From Streptomyces sp. XD-27 (GTDB lineage Bacteria > Actinomycetota > Actinomycetes > Streptomycetales > Streptomycetaceae), in assembly GCF_030553055.1 (NCBI RefSeq), contig NZ_CP130713.1, positions 2,728,001 through 2,792,000 of the forward strand: a stretch of 64,000 bases of DNA, in the 5' to 3' direction. The notes beneath the pieces are model-generated. The model worked only from the letters and a program-made list of their open reading frames with translations, was not told where the DNA came from and did not search any database. The translations under genes and the position numbers were made by a program. How positions within the stretch are numbered: position 1 is the first letter of the stretch; every line of letters begins with the position of its first letter. Of the stretch, positions 22,201 through 33,400 are shown piece by piece.

Positions 22201-24360
22201 GGCGATCCGCTCCCGCACCTCGGCCACCGGCAGCGCGACCGACACCATCCCGCCCCTGCCCGCCAGCACCCGACCAATCACCTGACTCCGCAACGCCACC
22301 ACCCGCGCCGCATCCTCAAGCGACAGCACCCCCGCCACACACGCCGCGGCGATCTCACCCTGCGAGTGGCCCACCACGGCCGACGGCGCCACACCCACCG
22401 AACGCCACAACTCAGCCAGCGACACCATCACCGCGAACAACACCGGCTGGACCACGTCCACCCGATCCAACGACGGCGCACCCTCGACGCCCCGCAGCAC
22501 ATCCACCAACGACCAGTCGCAGAACTCCGCGAGCGCGGCGGCGCACTCATCGATCCGGGCGGCGAACACCGGCGAGGCATCCAGCAGCCCCACCGCCATC
22601 CCCACCCACTGCGACCCCTGCCCCGGGAACACGAACACCGTCTGACCGGCGGCGGCCGAGCCCTGCACCACACCCGCCGCCATGGCGCCATCAGCGAGCG
22701 CCTGGAGGCCGCCCAGCAGCGCGTCCCGGCCCTCGCCGACGACCACCGCGCGGCGCTCCAGGGCGGACCGGGTGACGGCGAGGGAGTAGCCCACGTCCAC
22801 CGGGTCGGCCGGGCGTGCCCCGGCGTCGGCCGCCCGCAGCCGGTCCAGCAGCTTCGCGGCCTGGGCGCGCAGCGCCGCCTCGCTCTTGCCGGAGAGCACC
22901 CACGGCAGCGCGCCCGGCTGCTGCCGCTCCGACTCGTCGGTGTCAGCGGCAGGCTCCTCCGCCGGGGCGTGCTCCGCCGGTGCCTGCTCGATGATGGCGT
23001 GCGCGTTCGTACCGCTGAACCCGAAGGAGGACACGCCCGCGCGGCGCGGGCGGCCCGCCTCCGGCCAGGCCGTGGTGTCCCGTACGAGGGCGACGGAGCC
23101 TGCGGCCCAGTCGATGTGCGGGGACGGTTCGGCGATGTGCAGGGACGGCGGAAGGACGCCGTGCCGCATGGCAAGCACCATCTTCATCACGCCCGCGATG
23201 CCCGCGGCGCCCTGGGTGTGGCCGATGTTGGACTTCACCGAGCCGAGCAGCAGCGGCCGGTCCGCCGGGCGGTCCTGGCCGTACGTGGCCAGCAGCGCCT
23301 GCGCCTCGATCGGGTCGCCCAGCGCGGTGCCGGTGCCGTGCGCCTCGACGACGTCCACGTCCGCGGGGGAGAGCCGGGCGTTGGCGAGAGCGCCGCGGAT
23401 GACGCGCTGCTGGGAGGGGCCGTTCGGGGCGGTCAGGCCGTTGCTGGCGCCGTCCTGGTTGATGGCGCTGCCCCGGACGACGGCGAGGACCTGGTGGCCG
23501 TGTCGACGCGCGTCCGACAGCCGTTCCAGCAGCAGGACGCCGATGCCCTCTGCGGGGCCGAACCCGTCGGCGTCCGACGAGAACGCCTTGCAGCGGCCGT
23601 CCTCGGACAGCCCGCGCTGGCGGCTGAACTCGATGAACAGGCCGGGTGTCGACATCACGTGGACGCCGCCGGCAAGCGCCAGCGAGCACTCGCCGAGCCG
23701 CAGCGCCTGGACGGCCAGGTGGAGGGCGACCAGCGACGCCGAGCAGGCGGTGTCGACGGTGACCGCCGGGCCTTCGAGGCCGAAGGCGTACGACACGCGG
23801 CCGGACAGCACGCTGGCGGCGTTGCCGGTGCTCAGGTGCCCGCCGAAGTCCTCCTCGGCGTCCAGCGCCACCGACAGGTAGTCGGAGGCGTTGATGCCCG
23901 CGAAGACGCCGGTGCGGCTGCCGCGCAGCGTGTGCGGGTCGATGCCCGCCCGCTCGAACGCCTCCCACGACGTCTCCAGCAGCAGCCGCTGCTGCGGGTC
24001 CATCGCCATCGCCTCGCGCGGCGAGATCCCGAAGAACGCCGGATCGAACTCGGTGGCGTCGCTGAGGAATCCGCCCCGGCGGGTGTAGGTGGTGTTCGGG
24101 GTGTCGGGGTCCGCGTCGAACAGGTTCCCCAGGTCCCATCCCCGGTCGGCCGGGAATTCCGTCAGGGCGTCGCCACCGGCGGCGAGCAGCCGCCACAGCT
24201 CCTCGGGGGTGCGGATACCGCCGGGGAAGCGGCAGCTCATCGCCACGATGGCGATCGGCTCGCGCGCCTGGTCCTCGATTTCCTCCAGGCGGCGGTAAGC
24301 CTCGTCGAGATCTGTGGTGACCTTCTTCAGATATTCGCGGAGCTTTGCTTCGTTCGCCAT
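19292..24360 (-). CDS. Type I modular polyketide synthase, gene D (1 module, methylmalonyl AT, redox-inactive KR)
   Basis: A single extension module of 1689 residues once one base near 21276-21279 is restored. Order: docking coiled coil (1-35, [18 protein letters not shown]), KS (Cys near 206 in TACSASL), AT (Ser near 665), KR (Rossmann near 1231), ACP (Ser near 1545), C-terminal docking region ending INKGLGRA. The AT has GHSQGE and YASHS, so methylmalonyl-CoA is predicted, alone in this window. The KR keeps GGTGTLG and the lysine (VLRVKAD) but has His for the catalytic Ser and Gln for the catalytic Tyr ([18 protein letters not shown]), so it should not reduce. The true start is the ATG with AGGA 8 nt upstream; the frame stays open upstream only by chance. 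Confidence 0.94.
21271..21305 (-). repeat. Dispersed palindromic element, copy 3
   Basis: It reads CTCTCCCCAGCGCGGCC then GCTGGGAGGTGCCCCC, the same as copy 4 except for CCCC instead of CCCCC. It is translated as GAPPSGRAG in the post-AT linker of module D, straight after the conserved GTWLVVVP. Confidence 0.85.
21276..21279 (-). other. Apparent frameshift: one C missing (gene D)
   Basis: The KS-AT frame reads off into nonsense after [20 protein letters not shown]. The KR frame begins [19 protein letters not shown]. The C run is four long here and five in the otherwise matching copy at 56364-56402. One added base gives [18 protein letters not shown]. Confidence 0.88.
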
Positions 24361-24419
24361 GGGCGTTTTCCTATCGGAATGTTCGTGGTTCGTCGGGGTG
24401 GTCGTCGGCCGGAGATGGG
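24361..24419. other. C-D intergenic region
   Basis: A 59-bp gap. Apart from the AGGA ribosome site nothing is evident: no hairpin, repeat or promoter-like pair. C and D are probably cotranscribed. Confidence 0.75.
24369..24372 (-). promoter_or_regulatory. Ribosome-binding site of gene D
   Basis: The transcript reads GATAGGAAAACGCCC before the ATG, with AGGA 8 nt from the start. It decides the start at MANEAKL rather than upstream in-frame methionines within gene C. Confidence 0.75.
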
Positions 24420-27400
24420 CTAGCCCTTGCCGAACCTCTTGTCGATGAAGTCGAAGAGTTCGTCGTCGCTGGCTTCTTCGAGCGCGGGTCCGTCCGCGCC
24501 GTCCGACCCGTGCCTGGCCTCGTTCCACCTCGTCAGCAGCGACTGCAGGCGTACGGCGATCCGGGCGTGGGCCGCGTCGTCCTCCGCCATCGCCGCGAGG
24601 TGTTCGGGCGCCAGCACGGACAGGGTGTTCTCCAGCCGCTCCAGCTCCTCCAGTACGGAGCTCCCGGTGTCCGCCGTCTCCGGCGCCACCTCCAGCCGCA
24701 GGTGCCGCGCGAGCGCCGCGGGCGTCGGGTAGTCGTAGACGAGGGTGGCGGAGAGCCGCAGGCCGGTGGACGCGCCCAGCCGGTTCCGCAGTTCGACGGC
24801 GGTGAGGGAGTCGAAGCCCAGCTCCTTGAACGCCTGCTCGGCGCCCACCTGGTCCTTCGACGCGTAGCCGAGGACGGCCGCCACCTGCCGGCGCACCAGG
24901 TCCAGGACGGTCCGCTCCCGCTCGGCCTCCGGCAGCCGTGCCAGCCGCTGGGCGAGCGTCTCGGCGCCGGTCCCGGCCTCGGTTCCGGTCCCGGTGCCGA
25001 CGGTCCGGCCGCGCTCGGCGGCCCGGCGGACGGGGGTCCGTACGAGGCCGCGGAAGAGCGGCAGCAGGTCGCCGGCCGCGGCGGCGGAGCGCAGCGTCGG
25101 CAGGTTCAGCCGTACGGGTACGAACACGGCCTCGCCGGTCCCGGCAGCGGTGCCGCCGGTACCGGGCAGCGCCGCGCCGGACAGCGCCGGATCGGGCATC
25201 GCCTGGCCGGACAGCGCCGCGTCGAACAGGGCCAGGCCCTCCGCTGCGGACAGCGGCAGCACGCCGCCGCGGGCCACCCGGTCCAGGTCGGCCTCGCCGA
25301 GCCGGCCCGCCATGCCCCGTTCCTCGGCCCACATGCCCCAGACCAGGGAGGTGGCGGGCAGCCCGTGGGCGCGGCGGTGCCGGGCGAGGGCGTCGAGGAA
25401 GACGTTGGCCGCCGAGTAGCCGCCCTGTCCGGGACTGCCCAGGGTGCCCGCCGCCGCCGAGAAGAGCACGAAGGCGCTCAGGTCGAGGTCGCGGGTCAAC
25501 TCGTGCAGGGCGAGCGCCGCGTCGACCTTCGGCCGCAGCACGCGGTCCACCCGCTCCGGGGTCAGCAGGTCGATGACTCCGTCGTCCAGGACGCCCGCGG
25601 TGTGCACCACGGCCGTCAGCGGACGCGTCGCCGGTACGCCGTCCAGCAGCGCGGCGAGCGCCGCGCGGTCGGCGGCGTCACACGCGGCCGCGGTGACCTG
25701 GGCGCCCAGGTCGCGCAGCTCGGCGGTCAGTTCGGCCATGCCGTCGGCGGCGGGGCCACGCCTGCTGACGAGCAGCAGATGGCGGGCACCGTACGCGGTG
25801 ACCAGGTGCCGGGCGAACAGCCTGCCCAGGCCACCGGCGGCTCCGGTGATCAGGACGGTGCCCTCGGGGTCGATCGGGGCCCGGGCGGACCCGGCCAGGG
25901 CGGTGTCGGCCAGCGCCTTGCCGCCCGTCGCCGGGGCCGTGCCATGCGGAGCCAGGGCCGTGCCGTCCGGGACCGTGACCCGCGCCAGGCGCGGGACGTA
26001 CACCTCGCCGTCTCGCAGGGCCAGTTCGGGTTCTCCGGTCGCCAGGGCGGCCGGGAGGTACGGAACGGACGCCTCGCCGTCGATGTCGAGGAGCAGGAAC
26101 TGCCCGGGGTTCTCGGCCTGCGCCGAGCGGAGCAGGCCCCACAGCGGCGCGTGCACCAGGTCGGCGACCTCGGCGTCCCCGGCCGCGGCGGCCGCGCCGC
26201 GGGTGACGAGGACGAGCCGGGCGCCGCCCGTGTGGCCACGGCCGCCGTCGAGCCAGTTCTGGAGGATGCCCAGGAGGCGGTGCGTGGCGCGGTGCACGCG
26301 CTCGGCGAGGTCGCCGCCCGTGTCGCCGTCCTCGGGAAGGAACGGCACCAGTACGGTCCGCCGCGCCGCGCGGCCCGCGCCTGTCACCTCGGAGTCGGCC
26401 CCGGCCTCTGCCTCGGTCAGCGACGCGAGGTCGTCGTACGCCTCGGCGCGGTACCCGGCCGCCTCCAGCGCGACGCTCAGCTTGAGTTCTCCGCCGCCGA
26501 TGACGGCGAAGCCGTCCTCGGCGTCCGGCCCGTTCGCGGGCACCGGCAGCCGCGTCCACTCGACGCGGTACAGCGACTCGTGGCGCTGGGCGTCCGGGGC
26601 GGAGAACCGTGCGAGGTCGAGCGGCTGGGTGACGAGGGAGTCGACCGACGCGACGAGCGCGCCCGTCTCGTCGGCGACGGTCACGGACACGGCACCACCG
26701 TGCACACCGGCCGCCGGGCCACCGTCCGCACCGTCCGCCGGGCTATGGTCCGCACCGTCCGCACCCGCCGCCGGTACCGGCGCCGTCGCCGGTGCCAGCC
26801 GTACGCGCACAGCGTCGGCGCCGACCGCGTGCAGCACCACCCCGTGCCACGCCAGCGGCACCCGGCCGGGCTCCGCTCCGTCGGCCAGGGCCAGCGGCTG
26901 CAACGCGGCGTCCAGCAGTGCCGGGTGCAGCGCGTAGCGCGCGGCGTCCGGCTGCCGCTCCTCGGGCAGCCGCACCTCGGCGTAGATCTCGTCACCGAGG
27001 GACCAGGCGCGCCGCACGCCCTGGAAGGCGGGGCCGTACAGCAGTCCGGCCCCCGCCATGCGGTCGTGGAGTTCCTCGACCGCGACGGGCTCGGCACCGG
27101 CGGGCGGCCACACCGACAGGTCGGGCAGCCCGGCGGGCGCGATGGCGGGACCGGCGGCCAGGACGCCGACGGCGTGCCGGGTCCACGGCTGGTCCGGCGT
27201 CCCGCCGCCGTCTCCGGCGTCCCGCGCGGTCCGTTCAGCTGGTCCGGTCGGTCCCGTCCGTTCGGCTGGTCCGGTCGGTCCGGTCCTTTCGGCCGGTCCG
27301 GTCCGTTCAGTCCGTTCGGCCGGTCCAGTAGATCCGGTCCGTTCGGGACGGGAGTGCACGGTCAGGGCACGGCGGCCCGACTCCTCCGGCTCTCCGACCG

Positions 27401-30400
27401 AGACCCGCAGCTGGACCCCGCCGCGCTCCGGCAGGACCAGCGGCTCTTCGAGCGTCAGCGACTCAAGCACGCCGCAACCGGCCTGGTCACCGGCGCGGAC
27501 CGCCAGCTCCACGAAGGCGGTCGCGGGCAGCGGCACCACCTCGGCCACCGCGTGGTCCGCCAACCAGCCGTGCGACTGGAGCGCGAGGCGGCCGGTGAAG
27601 AGCAGCCCGTCGGAGTCCGGCAGGTCCACCGCCGCACCGAGCAGCGGGTGACCGGCGGCGCCGAGACCCATCGACGCGACCTCGTCCAGGTGCAGCTGGG
27701 CGTCGACCCAGTACCGCCGGTGCTGGAAGGCGTACGTCGGCAGGGCCACGCGCCGCGCTCCGGTCCGAGCGAAGAACGCGGCCCAGTCCGGGGCATGCCC
27801 GCGGACGTGCAGCCGGGCGACGGCGGCGGTCAGGGTCTCGGCCTCCGGCCTGCCCTTGCGCAGCGCGGCCGTGCACTCCGCCGCGCCGGGCTCGTTCAGG
27901 CAGTCCTGGGCGGCGGCGGTGAGGACGCCGTCGGGGCCGAGTTCGAGGTAGGTGGTGACGCCGTGGGCTTCGAGGGTCCGTACGCCGTCGAGGAAGCGGA
28001 CGGCCTCCCGAACGTGCCGCACCCAGAAGTCGGCATGCGTGACCTCTTCGGCGGAGACCAGATCGCCGGTGAGGTGGGAGACGATCGGGATGCGCGGGGC
28101 CTCGTACGACAGACCCTCCGCGACCTCCCGGAACGCCTCCAGCATCGGGTCCATGTGCGGCGAGTGGAACGCGTGGCTGACGGCGAGCCGCTTCGTCTTA
28201 CGACCATCGGCCTCGAAGCGCGCCGCAATCGCCAGCGCCACGTCTTCGTCACCGGCGATGACGACCGACGTCGGGCCGTTGAGGGCGGCGATGCTCACCC
28301 GCTCGGTCAGCAGCGGCAGCACCTCGTCCTCCGACGCCTGGAGCGCGATCATCGCGCCACCGACGGGCAGCTCCTGCATCAGACGCCCGCGAGCCGCGAC
28401 CAACGTGCAGGCGTCTTCCAGCGACAGCACCCCGGCGACATGCGCGGCGGCCAACTCACCGATCGAGTGCCCGGACACGAAGTCCGGCGTCAGACCCCAG
28501 GCCTCCACCAGACGGAACAGCGCCACCTCGACCGCGAACAACGCGGGCTGCGTGTACACCGTCTGATCCAGCAGCCCGGCGTCGTCCCCGAACAACACGT
28601 CGCGCAGCGGCCGTTCGAGGTGGGCATCCAGGTGGCGGCAGACCTCGTCCAGCGCGTCGGCGAACGCCGGATCCGCCTCGTACAGCTCACGACCCATGCC
28701 GGGCCGTTGGCTGCCCTGCCCGGTGAACAGAAACGCCAGCTTGCCGTTCGTCACCGAGCCCGCGACCAGGCCCGGCGCTTCCGACTCGCCGCGCGCCAGC
28801 GCCTCCAGGCCGCGCAGGAGCCCCGCCCGGTCACCCGCCGCGACGACGGCCCGGTGGTCCAGGGGCGTACGGGTCGTCGCCAGCGAGTACGCCACGTCCA
28901 TGGCACTCAGAGTGGCGCCGGTGCCATTGCCGGCGCCGGTGTCATTGCCAGAGCCGGTGCCGGTGCCGGTGCCGACGTGGGCCAGGAGCCGCTCGGCCTG
29001 GCCGCGCAGAGCGGCCTCGGTCTTGCCCGAGAGCACCCACGGCACGGCGGGCAGCTCCGCCGCCGGAACCGGGTCCAGCGGCGGCTCTCCGAGGTCCGGG
29101 GCCGGGGCCTGCTCCAGCACGGTGTGGGCGTTGGTGCCGCTGATGCCGAAGGCCGACACGGCGGCCCGGCGCGGACGACCGGTCTCCGGCCACTCCCGCG
29201 CCTCCGTCAGCAGCGCGATCTCCCCCGCCGACCAATCCACATGCGGCGACGGCTCATCCACGTGCAGCGTCCGCGGCAGCACACCGTGCTCCAACGCCAA
29301 CACCATCTTCATCACACCCGCGACACCAGCCGCGGCCTGCGTGTGCCCGATGTTCGACTTGATGGAACCGAGCAGTAGCGGCCGATCCGCCGAGCGGTCC
29401 TGGCCGTAGGTCGCCAGCAGCGCCTGCGCCTCGATCGGGTCACCCAACGTCGTACCCGTACCGTGCGCCTCCACCGCGTCCACATCCGCGGCCGACAGCC
29501 CGGCGCCCGCCAGCGCCTGCCGGATGACGCGCTGCTGCGCCGGGCCGTTGGGCGCGGTCAGACCGTTGCTCGCACCGTCCTGGTTGATCGCGGAGCCGCG
29601 CACGAGAGCGAGCACCGGGTGGCCGTTGCGCCGGGCATCGGACAGCCGCTCGACGAGCAGCATGCCCACACCCTCACCCCAGCCCGTGCCATCCGCACCC
29701 GCCGCGAACGCCTTGACCCGGCCGTCGGCCGCCAGCCCGCGCTGACGGCTGAAGTCGACGAACGAGCCCGGGGTGGACATGACGGTCACACCGCCGGCCA
29801 GGGCCAGCGAGCACTCACCGTTGCGCAGCGCCTGGACGGCCATGTGCAGGGTGACCAGCGAGGAGGAGCAGGCGGTGTCGACCGTGACGGCCGGGCCTTC
29901 GAGACCCAGCGCGTACGAGACGCGGCCCGACATCACGCTGGCCGCGTTGCCGACGCCCATGAACCCGTCGCCACCGTCCTGCGAGTGGAGGACCAGGGAC
30001 ATGTAGTCCTGGCCGTTGGTGCCCGCGAAGACGCCGACGCGGCGACCGCGCAGGGTGGCCGGGTCGATGCCCGCCCGCTCGATGGCCTCCCACGACGTCT
30101 CCAGGAGCAGCCGCTGCTGCGGATCCATGGCGAGCGCCTCACGCGGCGAGATCCCGAAGAAGGCGGCGTCGAAGTCGGCGGCGTCGTGCAGGAAGCCGCC
30201 CTCGCGGACGTACGTGGTGTTCTCGCCCTCGGACTCCGGGTCGTACAGCGCCTCGGTGTCCCAGCCTCGGTCGGCGGGGAAGCCGGTCACCGCGTCCTGC
30301 CCGGACGCCAGCAGCCGCCACAGTTCCTCGGGGTACGGACCCCGCCCGGGAACCGGCAGCTCATCGCCACGATCGCGATCGGGTCGTCCGCCACGGCGGG

Positions 30401-33400
30401 GGCCACGGCCGGGGCAGCGACAGCTCCTTCCTGTTCCTCCGCGTCCTGCTCTGTCTCGCCCAGGAGTTCTGTCCGGAGGTACGCGGCGAGCGCCGTCGAC
30501 GTCGGGTAGTCGTAGACCAGGGTGGGCGGCAGCCGCAGGCCCATGAGGGTGTTCAGCCGGTTGCGCAGTTCCACGGCGGTCAGCGAGTCGAAGCCCAGTT
30601 CCTTGAACGCACGGCTCTCCTCGACCGCCGCCGCGTCGGCGTGCCCCAGCACGTCCGCCACGGCGGACCGCACCAGTTCCAGCAGCGTCCGCTCGCGCTC
30701 CGCGGCCGACTGTCCGGCGAGCCGCTCGGCCAGCGAGGACCGGTCCGCGTCGTCGCCTGCCGCCGCCCTATCGGAGGCGGCGTCCGCGCCGCTCTCCAGC
30801 GCCTTACGGGCCTCCGGGAGGTCCGCGAGCAGCGGGCTCGGGCGCGATGCCGTGAAGCCGGGAGCGAACCGCGCCCAGTCGATGTCCGCGACCGTGACGG
30901 TCGTCTCGTCCAGGTTCAGCGCCCGGTGCAGCGCGGCGATCGCCGGCTCCGCCGCCATCGGCGGCACCCCGGCACGCCGCATCCGCTGCTCAAGCGCCTC
31001 GTCCGCGGCCATGCCACCCTCGGCCCACGGACCCCAGGCGACCGACGTCGCCACGAGCCCGTCCGCACGGCGCCGCTCGGCCAACGCGTCCAAATAGGCA
31101 TTGGCAGCGGCATAGTTGGCCTGACCCGCCGCGCCCATGGACCCGGCGATCGACGAGAACAAGACGAAGGCGGACAGGTTGAAGCCCAGGTCGCGCGTCA
31201 GCGCGTCGAGATGCGCGGCGGCCTCGGCCTTCGCCCGCAGCACGGTGTCGAACCGCTCGGGCGTGAGCGCGTCCAGCACACCGTCGTCGAGCACACCGGC
31301 CACATGGAAGACCGCCGTCAAGGGGAACTCCGCCGGAAGCCCGGACAGCAGCCCCGCCAGCGCCCCCCGGTCGGCCGCATCGCACGCCGCCACCGTCACC
31401 CGCGCACCCGACGCGGCCAACTCCTCACACAACTCCGCCGCACCCGGCGCCTCAAGACCACGACGGCTCGTCAGCACCACATGCTCGGCACCATGACGGA
31501 CCAGCCAACGGGCCACCTGCGCACCCAGCGCACCCGTACCACCCGTGACCAGCACGGAACCCGGCCCCGGACGCCAGACGCGCCCATCGGCCGACGGCAC
31601 CGAAGCCCGCGACAGACGCCGCCCGAAGACACCGGAGGAGCGGACCGCGACCTGGTCCTCACCGCCACCACCCGCCAGCACGGTCACCAACCGGGACAAC
31701 GCCCGGTCATCCACAGCCTCGGGAAGGTCGACCAAACCGCCCCAGGACCCGGGGAGTTCGAGGGCGGCGACCCGGCCCAGACCCCACACCCGCGCCTGCA
31801 CCGGATCCACCGCCGTGTCGGAGCGACCCACCGACACCGCACCCCGCGTGGCCACCCACAACGGCGCGCTGATCCCGGCATCACCCAACGCCTGCGTCAG
31901 CGCCACCGTACGCAGCAAGGCTCCGCCGAAGGCGACGAACGAAAGCACACCCGCCACGGCACCATCCGCACCGTCCGCGACAGCCACCGTACGCAGCAGC
32001 CCGGCCACATCCGCACGGTCCTCGGCCCCGACCTCGACCCGCACCACCTCGGCACCCCGCGCGGACAGCACCCGCTCCACGCCCCCGTACCACTCCTCAG
32101 CAACTCCGCCAGCGGGCACGACAACCAGCCAACGCCCGGACAGCACCCCCACGGACCGATCACCCACCGGCCTCCACGTCACGTGGTAGCGCCAGCCGTC
32201 GACGGTGGCGCGCTCGCGCTGCTGCCGCCGCCACGACGACAGCATGGGCAGCACCTCGCCCAGCGAGGAGAGTTCGTCGGCGCCCTCGGTCTCCAGGGTC
32301 CCGGCGAGGCCCTCCAGGTCCTCGCGCTCCACGGCCTCCCAGAACCGGGCGTCGACCACGTCCGCATCCGAGGTGGTGACACCGCCGGCACCGCTCTCCC
32401 GGAGCTGGTCCTCGGCGATCTCCACCCAGTAGCGCTGCCGCTGGAACGCGTACGTCGGCAGTTCCACGCGCCGCGCGCCGGTCCCGGCGAAGAACGCGGC
32501 CCAGTCCAGGGCGACGCCGCGGGTGTGCAGGCGGGCGAGTGCGCCGGTCAGCGCTTCCGCCTCGGGACGTCCCTTGCGCAGTACGGGGGTGAAGGCCGCG
32601 CCGTCGCCGGTCACGCACTCCTGCGCCATCGCGGACAGGACACCGTCCGGGCCGAGTTCGACGTACGTGGTGACGCCCTGCGCTTCCAGCGTCCGCACGC
32701 CGTCAAGGAAACGGACCGCCTCGCGAGCGTGCCGCACCCAGAAATCGGCGGTCGCGATCTCCTCGGCGGACACCACGCCACCAGTCAGGCCCGACACGAT
32801 CGGAATGCGCGGCGCCTCGTACGACAGCCCCTCCGCGACCTCCCGGAACGCCTCCACCATCCCGTCCATACGCGGCGAATGGAACGCATGGCTCACGGTC
32901 AGCCGCTTCGTCTTACGGCCCTGCGCCTCAAACGACCCGGCGATCTCCAGCGCCACATCCTCGTCACCCGCGATGACGACCGACGCCGGACCGTTGAGCG
33001 CGGCAATGCTCACGCGCTCGGTCAGCAGAGGCAGCACCTCGTCTTCCGACGCCTGGAGCGCGATCATCGCGCCACCGGCGGGCAGTTCCTGCATCAGACG
33101 ACCGCGCGCGGCCACCAGCGTGCAGGCGTCCGCCAGGGACAGCACCCCGGCGACATGCGCGGCGGCCAGCTCGCCGATCGAGTGCCCGGACAGGAAGTCC
33201 GCCCGCAGCCCCCACGCCTCCACCAGACGGAACAACGCCACCTCGACCGCGAACAACGCGGGCTGCGTATACCCCGTCTGATCCAGCAGCCCAGCATCCT
33301 CCCCGAACAGCACGCCACGCAACGGCCGCTCAACGTGCCGGTCCAGCTCCGCACACACCGCGTCCAGCGCCTCCGCGAACAGCGGGTACGCCGCGTACAA

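Larger units (their letters stand above)
19620..24255 (-). other. PKS module D: KS-AT(methylmalonyl)-KR(inactive)-ACP
   Basis: KS Cys is near 23743, AT GHSQGE near 22366, YASHS near 22055, KR Rossmann near 20670, substituted KR catalytic region near 20236-20280 and ACP Ser near 19728. By family rules a KR without the Tyr but with an intact NADPH fold is C2-type, often an epimerase of the alpha-methyl. The predicted unit is an alpha-methyl beta-ketone. Confidence 0.9.
24690..30383 (-). other. PKS module C5: KS-AT(malonyl)-DH(variant)-KR-ACP
   Basis: KS Cys is near 29869, AT Ser near 28462, DH His near 27555, KR Tyr near 25417 and ACP Ser near 24807. The DH motif reads [14 protein letters not shown]: Glu replaces the Gly of HxxxGxxxxP and Ala the Gly of LPGTAF; LDAALQ is kept. 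The DH holds a Thr/Gly/Pro-rich insert (about 27227-27345) and a second Ala/Asp/Gly insert (about 26690-26785). The KR has Ala in place of the catalytic Ser (FSAAAGTLG) but keeps LDD and Tyr. Confidence 0.88.

Noticed and set aside
21178..25332. A gene D start far upstream at 25332
   Set aside because: The extra N-terminus overlaps gene C out of frame and is low-complexity Gly/Arg/Pro. [13 protein letters not shown] with AGGA upstream is the docking start.
24420..30290. A separate PKS gene starting at [11 protein letters not shown]
   Set aside because: The start lies inside a KS and lacks its first 30 or so residues. The missing part is just upstream in another frame, so this is the 3' portion of gene C after a one-base error.
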